Shown: in pieces, positions 1 to 15,565 of the stretch
Layout of the letters: every line of letters begins with the position of its first letter
Numbering within the stretch: the stretch's first letter is position 1
DNA from: Agroathelia rolfsii
Taxonomy: Eukaryota > Basidiomycota > Agaricomycetes > Amylocorticiales > Amylocorticiaceae
Length of the DNA: 64,000 nucleotides
Assembly (NCBI GenBank): GCA_018343915.1
Contig: JABRWF010000006.1
Span: 2,914,001 to 2,978,000, forward strand
Direction: 5' to 3'
The notes under the pieces: model-generated
What the model was told of the DNA's origin: nothing
What the model saw: the letters and a program-made list of their open reading frames with translations, nothing else
Databases searched by the model: none
Position numbers and translations under genes: made by a program

Positions 1-38
1 ATAAGCGACAACGAGTTCGTACAGGAAGTAACACGCAC

Positions 39-138
39 CAGGAAAGGACTAGCAGCACCGAGTACGAGATGCGTCTGGCCCATGGCAGCCATAGATTCCA
101 GAGCACCAGCAACTACATATTATCGCATCGCGTACGTG

Positions 139-172
<34 letters not shown>

Positions 173-896
173 CATCAGCTATCAATGCACTTTGCGCGTC
201 TTGCTTATACACGTCACTCACCTCCCGCAAACCAGCCAAACCCGACACTGCGCACGCCATCTTCGGTCAGGAGCTCGTAATCAATCAGTCGCGCGCTATC
301 CTTGGGGCCCAGGAAGCGCGAGAGCAGCGGCATGTTGTACGGTTGGCCCTTGACCGTGTGCGAGAACATCATGTATGTTCTCGGTTTGCCATGCACGCCC
401 AGATCCGAGTCAACGGCGGTCGGGGGGGAGGAAAGAGAGGGGGAGGGAGAGTCATGAGACACGCCGGGCGGGAGCGTATGCAGAGAGTATATAGGAGGCT
501 CTTTGATGCCCACGACAATGTTGGCGGGGTCGAGCGTGAAATGGGGTTCTGCGCCCGCCTGCGGATAGTGTCATTGTCGTGGAGGAATCGTTATATGTGA
601 TATTGAATTTCAAAATGATCGAATACTGGCATGAAGACGGAATAGCTTACCCTGATGTACTCCTCTAGGGGGAACACCCTGCGCTCACATGGTTGGACGA
701 GCACCCTGACGCCCTCTTCGCGCACAAGTTCGTAGACCATTTCGGGAGTCAGGGGTGTACGACGCTCCCAGATACGCAGGGGGTCTTCTTGTCGCAGGCC
801 AACGACGACCTGGTGCTTGTTATTGGCGGCATGCCTGCTCCCCTTGAAGCCTAGGGTAGCGTATGTACGCCGTGGAGGGGATCGTCTGAGAAACAT
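39..896 (-). CDS. Lysine-ketoglutarate reductase / AASS-like protein, N-terminal part (cut by window edge)
   Basis: Seen: exons 651-896, 222-558 and 39-112 join in phase, and the gene runs off the left edge after the donor at 37-38. The protein reads as an alanine-dehydrogenase/PNT-type N-terminal domain with the segments WERRTPLTPEMV, VVGIKEPP, FSHTVKGQPYNM and GWFAGVAG, which match the lysine-ketoglutarate reductase half of bifunctional aminoadipic semialdehyde synthase better than fungal Lys1. Known: that enzyme condenses lysine and 2-oxoglutarate to saccharopine in mitochondrial lysine breakdown. The first 20 residues (RRSPPRR-TYAT) look like a mitochondrial presequence. The start at 896 is the only ATG in frame ahead of the domain. 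Intron 2 contains 30 consecutive T on the coding strand. Whether a C-terminal saccharopine dehydrogenase half is fused cannot be seen. Confidence 0.85.
142..171. repeat. A30/T30 homopolymer tract in an intron
   Basis: Thirty consecutive A on the plus strand. It lies inside the second intron of the minus-strand lysine-ketoglutarate-reductase-like gene, so the transcript has a U-run about 28 nt upstream of the acceptor at 113-114. It is probably slippage-prone and may serve as an overlong polypyrimidine tract. Confidence 0.9.
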
Positions 897-2258
897 GACT
901 CGGTCGTACTGGAGAGTTGAACAGGAGCGGTAGCGGTGCTGGTTGTTTATATGTAGTAGTTCAGCGAACTGCTGATCTGTAATGGTGACGTTGTTGTCGC
1001 CGCTATGGATCAGTTGTAATGAATGTGCCCCTCTTTCAAGATCCGGCCGAGGTCAGTTATACGGTCACTTGAACGCAGGCTTGGGGAAAGCAGACAGGAG
1101 CGAGCGCCGTCTGCACACGTTCACACAACCCTCGGGGGGCGAGAAAGGGATAAGATGGTGATGATGCCGGCGTATTTGGCCACTTGTCGACCTCCGTCAG
1201 GGCGGACCCACGCATGGCCCTGATTAGCCAGGGCGGCATGGTCCAATTACGGGCCTTTTTGCTAATATCTGCGATAATCCTCTAGGGATAGAATTGCCAA
1301 CTCGATAGCGAAAGCAGATTATAGTCGATAACTTGGATGAAGTCATCGGACTCGACATAGAAGCATCGCATGGCACAGATCTTCTTGACCGAGTCAATAA
1401 TCTCTCGCACATATACCTCACTCATACACCCAATCCAAAACTCTTTCTATTTATCCTCTTAATTGTCCACAATGCTCTGCGATGCTGCTACTCTGCACAC
1501 TTTGCACCTCGGCTATCCAGCCCGGGCTCATACATTTGTGGCCCATATGGATATATGTCTAGTGAATAAACGTCATACGGCCAAAGACCCCTCACCATCA
1601 CGCTTTCCGACCATGTGATGATAGCCGGCTGTTCAGGTTTATTCCTGTTCTCTGTGAGGCTGGCTCACCGGTGCTCCTCTTGGGCCCACGAGTTCTCTTG
1701 TTGCGGCGCTACGCTAGTCAACCAGCTCATGTGGATGAGGCCTCGCTATTCATGATGCCCAAGACGCTCTAGGCGCCATAGTCGTGCCGATCATATGCCC
1801 AGCCCAACCTATGATCCGGATCTCTAACCCCAGTTTCTAATGTAGCAAAGAAGTTATGCATTCCTGTTTATTTCATGAACTTCTGATCGCTGCAGACATA
1901 GCCAGGGAGACTCTTAGCTTCTCCAACTTGGGCACATAGGAGCTTTGCAGCTTGTTCATATCAAGCGTACCGGCATCACAAGAGATTGGCCGTTATATAT
2001 GCTCTCGAGGATGCATTCTCTAATAGCATAAGCGTCATTATTATCCACCTCGGCCGAGCCCGAAGAACTTCTTCCTTTCCACATAATCAGATTACTGATC
2101 AAGGATGCTGCTTCAGGAGGTAGATTCTTGAACTCGTCCAGAAACTTGTCGTTTACTATCTCTCCTTATCTACCGATATATAAGAGATCTTCACCTCAAT
2201 CAAGCAAAGAACCCACCCAGCCTTACACATTTGCCTCCTATCCGCTACCATCATCGTC
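897..2258. other. Intergenic region with possible decayed coding fragments
   Basis: No complete gene is recognised in these 1.36 kb. On the minus strand, 1956-2150 gives a 64-codon open stretch with amphipathic, protein-like composition (for example KFLDEFKNLPPEAASLI). A shift of frame near 1960 continues as MNKLQSSYVPKLEKLRVSLA and stops by about 1885. A second minus-strand fragment at about 1280-1400 reads FYVESDDFIQVIDYNLL. They have no common open frame, start or clear splice sites, so they may be remnants of a decayed gene or unpaired exons. I do not recognise the family. Confidence 0.35.
2177..2184 (+). promoter_or_regulatory. TATA box of the RidA-like gene
   Basis: TATATAAG lies 75 nt upstream of the ATG at 2259, in a T/C-rich leader. 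Spacing and sequence fit a fungal TATA element; transcription start not determined. Confidence 0.45.
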
Positions 2259-2827
2259 ATGCCTAGCCTAAGCCGCGAAGTCGTCCTAGCCCAAGACGCG
2301 CACCCACCGTTGCCTATCTACTCCCAAGGGATTATCTCCCAGGGAAAGCATGTCTTTCTCTCCGGCAATCTCGGCTTTACCAAAGATATGAAAATAGTCG
2401 AGGGCGGGGTACAGCCCCAGACGGTGAGTACGACCAGCCCTAATTTCCACAGAGATCGCTTCTCTTCTGTACCTGAATGAAAAAAAATGTTATCACTAAT
2501 AGTGAATCTTTTATTGTGTACACACAGAGAGCGATCTTTGAGAACCTACAAAAAATCTTAAAAGCGGCTGGATCTAGTCTGGAGAATGTAGTCAAAGTCA
2601 ACATCTATCTCACTGACCTTGCGCGCGATTTTGTGCCGATGAACGAGGTATATAAGCAGGTATGTTTCCCACGTTCTGCGATCACAGCATCGCACGATCT
2701 GAATACTGAGCATAATTGATATCAGTTCTTCCCCACCGATCCCCCGGCGCGGACCTGTATTGGGGTTGCCGCTCTACCAATGGGTGGCGATGTTGAGATT
2801 GAGCTGGTCGCTCTTGTGCCGGAGTAA
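2259..2827 (+). CDS. RidA/YjgF/UK114 family protein
   Basis: Exons 2259-2423, 2528-2659 and 2726-2827 join in phase 0 to give 132 residues, the usual size for the family. Recognisable segments are YSQGI near residue 20, LKAAGSSLENVVKVNIYLTD in the middle, and PPARTCIGVAALPMGGDVEI near the C-terminus, which contain the conserved arginine and glutamate of the RidA active site. Known: RidA proteins are trimeric deaminases that hydrolyse reactive 2-aminoacrylate and other enamine/imine intermediates of amino-acid metabolism. No mitochondrial presequence is evident, so a cytosolic form is likely. Introns are 104 and 66 nt with GTGAGT and GTATGT donors. Confidence 0.93.
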
Positions 2828-3082
2828 ATAATAAAATGGTGTATATACAAATGTATCAATATGATCAATGCTTGAGAGGGTGCAGAAAAGGGACGGATCT
2901 GAGACGGAGAGCGTGTGAACAACCTTCCAAATCAGGCGACTATTCCGCCTGGTCATCCGTCATCACTTCCTCCGTCAGAAAGAGAGACACCGCCATTTCC
3001 TCTCTGGTATAATCTACCTAATCCCCTGTGTTTATTCATCATCATCTACAACTGCCTGAAGCACGAATTGTACTACGCCTGA

Positions 3083-7488
<4,406 letters not shown>

Positions 7489-8872
7489 TGTATAGTGCCC
7501 GAATCCTTTTCTTAATCCATTGTTTAGCTTGTTATCCGTTCCTTTTTCTTTTCTTTGCATCGTCCGCTTTCACCGGAATGATATTGAACATCGCCTTGTT
7601 TCTCTTTTCTTTTCTTTTTTTATTCCATTCCGACAATAATTCTTTTTGTGGTATCTAGTTTGGTTCTTGTCACTTCCCTTCTCCTGATCCCTACCCCCTC
7701 CGTTCAAGGTGTAACCCCTCAATCGCTTCTCATTACGCTTTTTCAGTCCTTTCTCGTTCGAATTGAATACCATGTCTCGTCAGTTTTCTTTCCTTCGCTC
7801 GTGTTTTATTAAACTATCAAAGCTACCCACTCTTTAATACACGAGAGTGTATGTGTATTATTATTATGTCTTATTTTTTTTCCCTCCTTACCGCCCTAAT
7901 TTCTTGTCATTGTGGCCGTACCTACGATAGGCCATGATGATGCCATATACAACTGATCTTGCGTGAAGTCCGGGAACATTCAATTAGATTTCATTATTAT
8001 CGTAGTATATTTCCTCAGAGATTCTGGTTGTGGTTTTGCAGTTTTGGAATAGACACCGTTATGGTGTACGCTCGTCTTCGGCAAGTATTGTGCGTTGTGC
8101 CGTCATAAAGATATAATGTAGCCTATGCGTTTTCATCTTTTGTTGTATTGGCCTCCTATCAAAAATAGGTCTTTTTCTCTTTATAAGAAGAAAATATCTC
8201 ATGCATAATTGGTTTGTTTACTAATGAAGTCAAACCCTAGTACAAGTTGAGTATACCTAGCCATAAATCATAAATAGATAGCGGAGATCTGGGATATCCG
8301 AGGAAATCCAGCCTGTCGGTATACTTATACAGGTAGTTTGTGCTATCACTGCGTATAATACTCAGTATTATACGTGATACTAGTCGTGAAGGAGGTGTCG
8401 ACGGATAGATTGTGGGCGTTGTCATGCTTGATTCAGCATGCGACGCATACATCCACGTCTGCTCATTTTCCCTATCACATACCATAATCGCTCAGGTCAT
8501 ACGTATTTTGCAGACAAGTTATAAATAAAAATATTCCAAATGATATTGTGTATACAAGTTCCTGGAGTAATCAATGCGTGGAGAGATAGTGGTATGAGAA
8601 GATAGCAAGTGAACGACAAAGGGATGATGCCATTAAGAAAAGTAAAAGGGGTATGTTTGTACAGCTGGTCAAATCGGAGCTGGGCGCCTTCGTTCTCAGA
8701 GAAGCTTCAGAGGAGTCCATGAAAAAAAAAATTAGTAAAATGCTCAACGGTGATACGACTCATCGGAGGTAAGGAAACGAAGAAGAAGAAAAAAACATCC
8801 TTTCTCTGCAGCTCACACCATTCTCGGGGTATATGCGTGGTGATTGTTTGACTTATCGCCATCCTCAGATCA
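7489..8872. other. Intergenic region, convergent gene ends
   Basis: Between the 3' ends of the demethylase (+) and the F-box gene (-). The first 400 nt are T/C-rich and probably 3' UTR of the demethylase. No coding signal, repeat or RNA gene was recognised. Confidence 0.6.
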
Positions 8873-9811
8873 TCATACCATTATCACCTCTTTTGGATGG
8901 TACGCGCCCACCTCCGAGGCCTCCCACACCCTTCCCGAAGACCAAAGACACATCCTGTCCTCCTGTGTTCCCGCCATAACCCACGCAATCCTACCTTCTT
9001 CTTCCTCCTCCGCCGCCTTTTTCAGCCTCACTAAATCATCTTCTAATACTGCCTTCGTCGGCAAGACAATCACCAGCTTCTGCATACGGGGATATCTTAA
9101 GCATGGCCTGAACAGAAAAATGTCTCGCGAATGCAGCGGTGCCGCGAGGTGCGTCAGGTACGGGAAGATCTCGCGCAGCCAGCCGGCGTCGTTGTAGTGT
9201 ATGGAAGCATACTGCATCGCATCGGTGATACACAAGTGTGTGATGTGGTCGAGCCAGTATCCACTTGTGTCAATGACGCGGTTGAGGACGTCGGTCACCT
9301 CGGCGACGGGATGTGAGCTGTTGTTCGTTCCCGCGGGCCGATCGGCGGCGGTAGTGGTGTTGGCGTTGGCCCGGGTATCTCGCTGCTGCTGTTGCTCTGG
9401 CTGCCGTCCCATTTTGCTGTTGCGATAGAGCGAGGCGACGATACCAATGCTGCTGAGCACGGGTAGGTGAATTGCGGAGATGGATATCGAATGGCTGTTT
9501 TTGCAGAGGGAGATGATGAGCGCCAGATAGTGTCCGTTTACGGACGGATCAGCGTAGATGGACTTGACGAGCATCACATTCGACTCGTGCTCCGGCGAAG
9601 TGGACCACGTGCGGAGAGTGTGGGCCAACGCAGACGCCTGAGTGTCGCTTCGGATGACGATAGTATGCAGGAAATTGGACAGTGTTGTGCTGTGAACCCA
9701 GGAGGAGACGAGGGCGAGATTGGCGCCCGAGAGCGGGGAAGAGTAGGCTGCCATGCGGAATATCATGACCAGGAGATCTGTAGGCAGATTGACAAAGGCA
9801 GAGACCGCCAT
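8873..9811 (-). CDS. F-box-like protein
   Basis: One uninterrupted frame of 312 codons. The N-terminus (FVNLPTDLLVMIFRMA, then LALVSSWVHSTTLS about 20 residues later) has the LP-x-x-LL-x-x-IF pattern of an F-box, followed by leucine-rich helical sequence and a low-complexity Gln/Asn/Thr-rich loop near residues 135-165. The remainder (DHITHLCITDAMQYASIHYN, LTHLAAPLHSRDIF) is reminiscent of degenerate leucine-rich repeats found in the large agaricomycete F-box families. Known: F-box proteins are substrate adaptors of SCF ubiquitin ligases. The target is unknown. The C-terminal region includes an acidic KKAAEEEEEG stretch. Intronless structure contrasts with the neighbours. Confidence 0.8.
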   Translation of the reverse strand: MAVSAFVNLPTDLLVMIFRMAAYSSPLSGANLALVSSWVHSTTLSNFLHTIVIRSDTQASALAHTLRTWSTSPEHESNVMLVKSIYADPSVNGHYLALIISLCKNSHSISISAIHLPVLSSIGIVASLYRNSKMGRQPEQQQQRDTRANANTTTAADRPAGTNNSSHPVAEVTDVLNRVIDTSGYWLDHITHLCITDAMQYASIHYNDAGWLREIFPYLTHLAAPLHSRDIFLFRPCLRYPRMQKLVIVLPTKAVLEDDLVRLKKAAEEEEEGRIAWVMAGTQEDRMCLWSSGRVWEASEVGAYHPKEVIMV

Positions 9812-9892
9812 GACTGTTGAAGTGCTCGGTTATGATGATGACTATTATGTAGTCCTATATCAGATGGGGGAGGAGAAGGGTTAGGAAGGGCA

Positions 9893-10453
9893 TTAAGCAC
9901 AGCCTAGTACACGGTGATTTACCTTCTTCTTGTCTTCTTTATCTCTCCAATCTTCTTCTGCGTTGATCTGCACACTTGCTGATATTTTCCGGAGACGTTC
10001 GTTATGACACACAGAGCTCGACCGAGAAGAGTAGCAGTGATAGAAGGTGGTAGCTGTCGGGAGCTTCGGAGCCCTTGAGTAGTCCCATAGACAGCAGCAA
10101 CTTATACCAATTGGCAATCCGAGTTGCTCGCTCTCGGAGATGAGCGATCGCGGCCTTGGACACTGAGCCGTGGCCGTTGGCCGAACAGGACCGTCGCAGC
10201 AATGCAGTAAACGCTGTTGCATGCGTGCCCTTGTCTCGCCAGCATGTCTAGCCTCCCTATTCATTATTCCGATCATTAGTACATCATTCGGCTCAGACAC
10301 GGCAAAGGGGCAACTGGCTGATTGATCTTGCTGGTTTTCTTTTAGCATTTCAGCCATACAACCAACACAGATCCATTCACACGACTTTTCTAGTAAGACA
10401 TGAGCATTGGCGGCTGCAAGGGCAATGAGCGGAATGAAGATCACGTTTGACAA
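9893..10453 (-). CDS. Hypothetical protein, doubtful
   Basis: An uninterrupted 186-codon frame with a hydrophobic start (MSNVIFIPLIALAAANAHV) resembling a signal peptide, followed by a Cys-rich patch (CEWICVGCM) and a charged Lys/Glu C-terminus. I recognise no domain. The composition after residue 80 is poor in hydrophobic patterning, and a second minus-strand frame through 10002-10202 (AAIAHLRERATRIANWYKLL) looks equally protein-like, so the real structure, if there is a gene, may be spliced. It may simply be noncoding. Confidence 0.2.
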   Translation of the reverse strand: MSNVIFIPLIALAAANAHVLLEKSCEWICVGCMAEMLKENQQDQSASCPFAVSEPNDVLMIGIMNREARHAGETRARMQQRLLHCCDGPVRPTATAQCPRPRSLISESEQLGLPIGISCCCLWDYSRAPKLPTATTFYHCYSSRSSSVCHNERLRKISASVQINAEEDWRDKEDKKKVNHRVLGCA

Positions 10454-10981
10454 TCAAGACCGGCGTTAGTAGGCCTTATCAATGATTCAATAGAGGGAAT
10501 AATCAGAGAATAAAAAGCCTGGATAAATCCAAAACCATATAAACTTTCCAGACAGATACATAGATGACAAATGTGTATGTGTGTGTCGCTAATAGGTTAC
10601 GATGGTGGTATAAGTGAAAGGTATACTAAAGCGTCTCACATGCAGCACGAAACAAAGATATGGGGATAACTAAAGAAGTTGACGTGCTTAGAAGTCACAA
10701 GCACGTATGATGATTGGTTATTGGCTGGTGTGCGCCAGTTTGGAGAATATCACGCCTGTAGATGAACTAATCCACCGGTCAGAGACAAGTCCAGCCTAGC
10801 CGGCAAAATCTCGTCGCCGTTCCTCGGCTTTTAGGAGAGAATTCGCGTGTTATCATAGATATTTGCCTGTATAACTTTTGACCCCACAAGGGACAATCCA
10901 GGTCGTGGCACCTGGGGACCATCAAACTGCATTGGGGGAGTAGCGGACTCCAAGTAGGCAGGTATGAAAAGGACAACTTTT

Positions 10982-12335
10982 TCAAGCTTGTTGTATGGCG
11001 TGTCTTATCTTCGCAATATCCCGTTGCTTCTCCTTGGAGGACTCTGAATCGTCCACTTTAAATAACGACATTGGGGGGTCGGCGATAAACACATTGTCTC
11101 CTTGCGTATTCAGGAACGAGTATTCCGCAAGGTCAGCGTCGCTTCCTTTGTTATAGTTGGCATACACGAGGTTCGACTAAAACAATGACATTTGAACCAT
11201 CAGCATTCCCCTCAGAAATATCTAGTAAAAAGCCACAGACCTCGCTCATAAAAGGCCTGAGGCCTGCTGCCTCCAAGGACTCCCAGAGCTCCAAAAAATC
11301 CGTAAAGTGGCGGTTCCATCCATGAAGCTCGAGCAAAAGCTGCCCGAACGGCAACGGCTCATTACGCTCCCGGTACTCATCCACGATCTGACGCAGGACG
11401 GCAAACTCCCAGCCTTCGACGTCGATGCGTAAGATGTCAATGTGCATGTGGCCATTCTTCGTCATGATCTTATGTAATGGTAACAGTTCGCGGTGGTACC
11501 CGGCGTCTTCGCCAACAAGCCCGATCGAAGATGTGTAGTGAGTACGGTGATGCAGAGAACGGGGCACATCGTAATCGAATGGCTTGACATCCACAGACGG
11601 GTTGGCGTAGCCCCATACTTGGCAGTGATGGGTGTGCTGGAGGACGGATGACTCGAAAGATGAATCGTAGGCAACACCTGATGAGAATTGCTGTCCTGTG
11701 AGAAAAGGGCGCCAAAAATAATAGGTTGAGATAAGTGCATACCAAACGAGTACACAACGCAGTTGGGCTTGTTCACCAGCCGCGAGAGACCACACGTCCA
11801 CTTGCCACCATCACCCATAGCGCCTGCACGCTCCAGCTCGTGAGGGCAGTTGAACGAGGGCGGAAAGAAGTCCCAGCCCGTGTAAGCCGGCCATGGTTCC
11901 TTGTTCGGAGGGAACCTGCGTGCGTAAATGTGAGTATGCGTTCTTCATTAACATTAACTGTGGAGAGAGCTCCAAGTGCAGGAATAGAATAATGAAAGAG
12001 AAGATATGGTCCACGAAATGGATCGTGGCCGAGAATAACACATGGCCCATGGGAAGAAAACTAAATATGTATATACAAAATCGCACGCAGACTTACATGG
12101 CTATATCCTTGGGATCAGGCCCGAATTTGTCAATCATCCCTTTACGCAGGCCAAGCATCCGATCGTAGATGGCATGTGCCCGCTGCAGGCGTTGCGGGAG
12201 GTCTGCGTCGGGGTAAACATATGACACAAGCGGAGGCGTGGGGCCGGCGGAAAATGGGTTGAAAAGCAGGAAGGTGGTAAAGAGCGCAACGCCGAGGATG
12301 GCAGACAGTAGAGGATGGCGTTGCCAGACGGCCAT
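10982..12335 (-). CDS. Membrane-anchored FkbM-type methyltransferase-like protein
   Basis: Exons 12097-12335, 11743-11915, 11241-11677 and 10982-11176 join in phase to give 347 residues. Residues 8-27 (LLSAILGVALFTTFLLFNPF) form an N-terminal signal anchor, suggesting a type II protein of the secretory pathway with its catalytic part luminal. The body has KWTCGLSRLV, CVVYSFGVAYDSSFE, the FkbM-like core HIDILRIDVEGWEFAVLRQI, and NLVYANYNKG near the end. The architecture resembles fungal relatives of METTL24 (Methyltransf_21-like). Known: such folds bind S-adenosylmethionine; the acceptor for this group is not established. Acceptor of exon 3 was chosen at 11678 because it restores the usual SYG/VYSFG-V join; an earlier acceptor would add six residues. 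Confidence 0.82.
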
Positions 12336-13915
12336 GGGAATTTTTTTAATGATTTTTTATTCCTTGACTTTACAGCTGGTGATGGTCTGGTGGGCGTCGG
12401 TGGGCAAAAGAGAGACAAGTAAGCAAGATACGGGAGTGCTCTTGGCAGGAGTCGTCGCTGACCCTTCGGAGAGATAGAATCCTGCGGGGCACGTGAGCGA
12501 TTCCCAGTTACTGCCGCCGTCCTGATCACGACCACCATAGCCGATTGCTGCCTTGTTCTACTGCACAGCAATCCTAGTTTTCTTCAGCGGCTACCTGCAC
12601 TGCACAATCCGTTTACTAGCTTAGAGAAAAACTTTGTTTTTTCGACGTATAGTGCGCTTGTCTTGTGATTCTGGAGCGCTCTAGGGAAAAAAAAATCATC
12701 ATGACATCGCCTCATATAATCAGGAAAGGCCTTATACATCACGCAACAGCTTGCGTCGAGGAGCAGCTCAGAAATTCAACCCAGAAGACTAGTCGTGGCT
12801 ATTCTGCTTGAAGGTACGAAGTAGACTCGAAGGAACTGGGCACGACTGGCAAGAAGCCAAATACCGTGACACAGGCTTATGTACTAGCGACGTTGTGAAT
12901 GGGGAATTGGACTTAGGTACAAGGCGCAAAGTTGCACTCTCATACATACCAATTTTATTTCTCGGGGAAAATTCATCAATCACATGGATAACGTGTACAC
13001 CGCGGTGAATTTGATACAAATATCTGGATTGCTTCAATAATCGTCCAGTTCCCGCTTTTCACTGGATCAGTTGGTTTTCTTGATACATTTAGCTAGCTAG
13101 GCACCCAATTTTATGATATTTCGAGTTAGATATCTACTGTCAGCCAAAAATTCACAGCACTTCTTCAGCTATGTACACAAAGACATTAGCGCGCCACAGT
13201 TGCTACTGACAGATCAGGCAGATTTTGCACAATAAATCGGTTATTCTTGTCGACCCCACCAGCTCATAACTCTTATCTATTTTAGGCATAATTGAGGCGA
13301 GTATATTTACCCATTCCATCTATCAAGAAATATGATTATGCCGTATACAGGAGAGACATCGTTTAATCATACAACTGCATCTGCACAATTAATTGAGAGG
13401 AGCTGTCTATCTCGGGCCGTAATAGTCGTAATAATGACAGCATTCATGAAAGATTTAACCATGGTGAAGAACACAGCATAAGCTAGTGTCGAGGATCCCA
13501 TGTGTTTCCCTGAAAGCTACTCCACTCCGCAGCTTGGAAGAGTATTTTATCCCTCACTATAAGTGACCCAGTAAGTCAGGTTTACCTAATGTAGAACAAC
13601 AATGCGGCCCCCGGACTAATTTTGACTAGTCTAGTTTCTGATTATAAACCAAACTAAGGCTTCCAGCGGTTTACTGTTAACTGCAACTATTCAGTAGGTT
13701 AGTGGCTGTTCGCGCTTTGGCATATGACATCCGCCAGTTAGACATGAGCGGGCTTTGTATGTCACCTATTCCGATGCTATGCTTCACAGGGGGTGACTTG
13801 AACCCCATTATCAAACACCCTTCTACGCTGTGAATCCATATTCTCTTATTACTTCGGATATCTTCCTCTGAAGTATGCTGCCCTCTGCATCTCATATTAC
13901 ATACGGCTGATCACC
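12336..13915. other. Intergenic region
   Basis: 1.6 kb between the methyltransferase start (-) and the first seven-helix gene (+). The first 200 nt are presumably the methyltransferase promoter. The rest is AT-rich without a supported gene, repeat or RNA. Confidence 0.6.
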
Positions 13916-15158
13916 ATGGCACTCATGTCAACTAATGAATTCGAACACGAAATATCAATTTATATCGCTACCGTCTCTACATCAATCATATTCGGTGGGT
14001 ACATTACCGTCTTTGAGTTGGTCATACCTGAGTAACGCTAATATACATCTTTGATGACATCAGGGATCTATCTTGGCCTTATATTCCTGGTTGTCGGAAT
14101 GATCCTGAGCAATGGAGAGCTGAGCATGCGTCGTTCCGCAAGGATCCTGTATCTTTCATTTGAAGGGCTGTTGTTCTTGCTGAACTCAGTTGCGTTCATG
14201 TGTATATTGTTGATGGGTGATATGGTGTGGATTGTCCACCGCGATAATCCCGTGCCATATTATCAGAAAAACGGCACAGGAGACCCGTGGTATCTCTATT
14301 TAAGTATCTTAGTTCAGGCTCTATCCATGTTTCTAGGCGACGCCCTCCTGGTAAGTATTGTAGGAGCTACTAGCCATATTGATTAGTAATTAATTGGATA
14401 TTCATCTAGATTTATCGGTGCCACAAGATTTTTGGATCGCGCCCATGGGTTGTCGCCATCCCTGCCATGTGCTCAGTAGGATACCTTGGTCGGTCATGGT
14501 GGCACCTCTTCGAATCATGTTGCGCACTTATTAAATCGTTATTGGAACGTTCTTTCACAGTTTTCTCGATTCTTGACTATGCCTTGCCCCAAAACAAACT
14601 GAATGCTAGCTTCTTTGCTCAAATCCTCATGCTAATCGTCAATCCCGTTGTTACTGCAATGATATGCTCGAAGATTTTTTCAGTATCTCGCGGCATACGA
14701 CAATTTTCATATGTTTCTAAACCATACACCAATATCTCCGCCATACTCATCGAATCTGCCGCGCCTTGGACCGTACTTGGCATATTGCTTGCCATCACCG
14801 TCTGGATAGAAGACGTGTACTGGTGGGAGGGGCTATATATTATGTGGTGTGCAGTTGGAGTGAGCAGTACTTTTCGCCTCTTTCATATGACGCAAGGGCT
14901 TACTCGTGGATGAACGAAAAGTTGTTATCGCCCCAGCTTGTCATCATCCGCGTTGTGATGGGCGTTGCCTGGGATAAGAGGGTTTCAATCGAGCTAACCC
15001 AGCTGAGCACAATGACCTTTTCACCAGCTCCACATGCTGTACGCCATAACACCCAGTGTTCTGGAACATCCGCGAAATCAAAGCCCACAGCACTAGACAA
15101 AAATAATAGCTTTACTAATGTCATATCTAATTATAGAAATGAAAAGAGTCTGTGTTAG
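13916..15158 (+). CDS. Seven-helix membrane protein, array copy A
   Basis: Exons 13916-13994, 14064-14350, 14410-14488, 14561-14859 and 14922-15158 join with phases 1-0-1-0 and give 326 residues. About seven hydrophobic segments are visible, including IYLGLIFLVVGMIL, LYLSFEGLLFLLNSVAFMCI, WVVAIPAMCSVGYL, LMLIVNPVVTAMI and APWTVLGILLAITVW. Landmarks shared by all four copies are FLGDALL at the end of exon 2, IYRCxxxFGSR at the start of exon 3, SxILIESAAPWT in exon 4 and LLSPQLxIxR at the start of exon 5, then a polar cytosolic-type tail. This is a family I know as widespread in agaricomycetes without an assigned function; a receptor-like role is possible but unproven. Intron 3 uses an unusual GTCGGT donor. 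Confidence 0.85.
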
Positions 15159-15565
15159 TATTTCCCAAAGCTTCAGAACGCATATATCCACATTTGTACA
15201 GTAGACGAGCTAGTGATCACCTATGAATCCATTTGCTCGGGCAAGATATTGAAAAAGGATGAATTTCGGCTCTAGCTGTGCTATAAGCTGTGCCTGCGTC
15301 TTATGTAGACAAAGTTTAATAATCGACCCAGTGTCAATTTGAGCCTTTCATTTGATATATGCCAGTGACTATTCAAGCTTCTCCGCATCTTGCACCTACC
15401 GCGGACACTCGCGATCAAACATGCGACGACATATATTTAGTGTCATGCTTCACAGCAAGGGCGTTCCCCTTAGCATAAAAGCCAACAGTAGACACCTTTG
15501 AATCTGAATCCCATTTCTACACTCGTGTCCCTAAAATTGATATTCTAGCGTTCGGCAACAACAGT
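15159..15565. other. Spacer between array copies A and B
   Basis: About 400 nt with no coding signal; it should contain the terminator of copy A and the promoter of copy B. Confidence 0.6.

Noticed and set aside
82..600. Long plus-strand frame (172 codons) over the lysine-reductase-like gene
   Set aside because: It contains a poly-Lys run from the A30 tract and is the antisense of well-matched exons.
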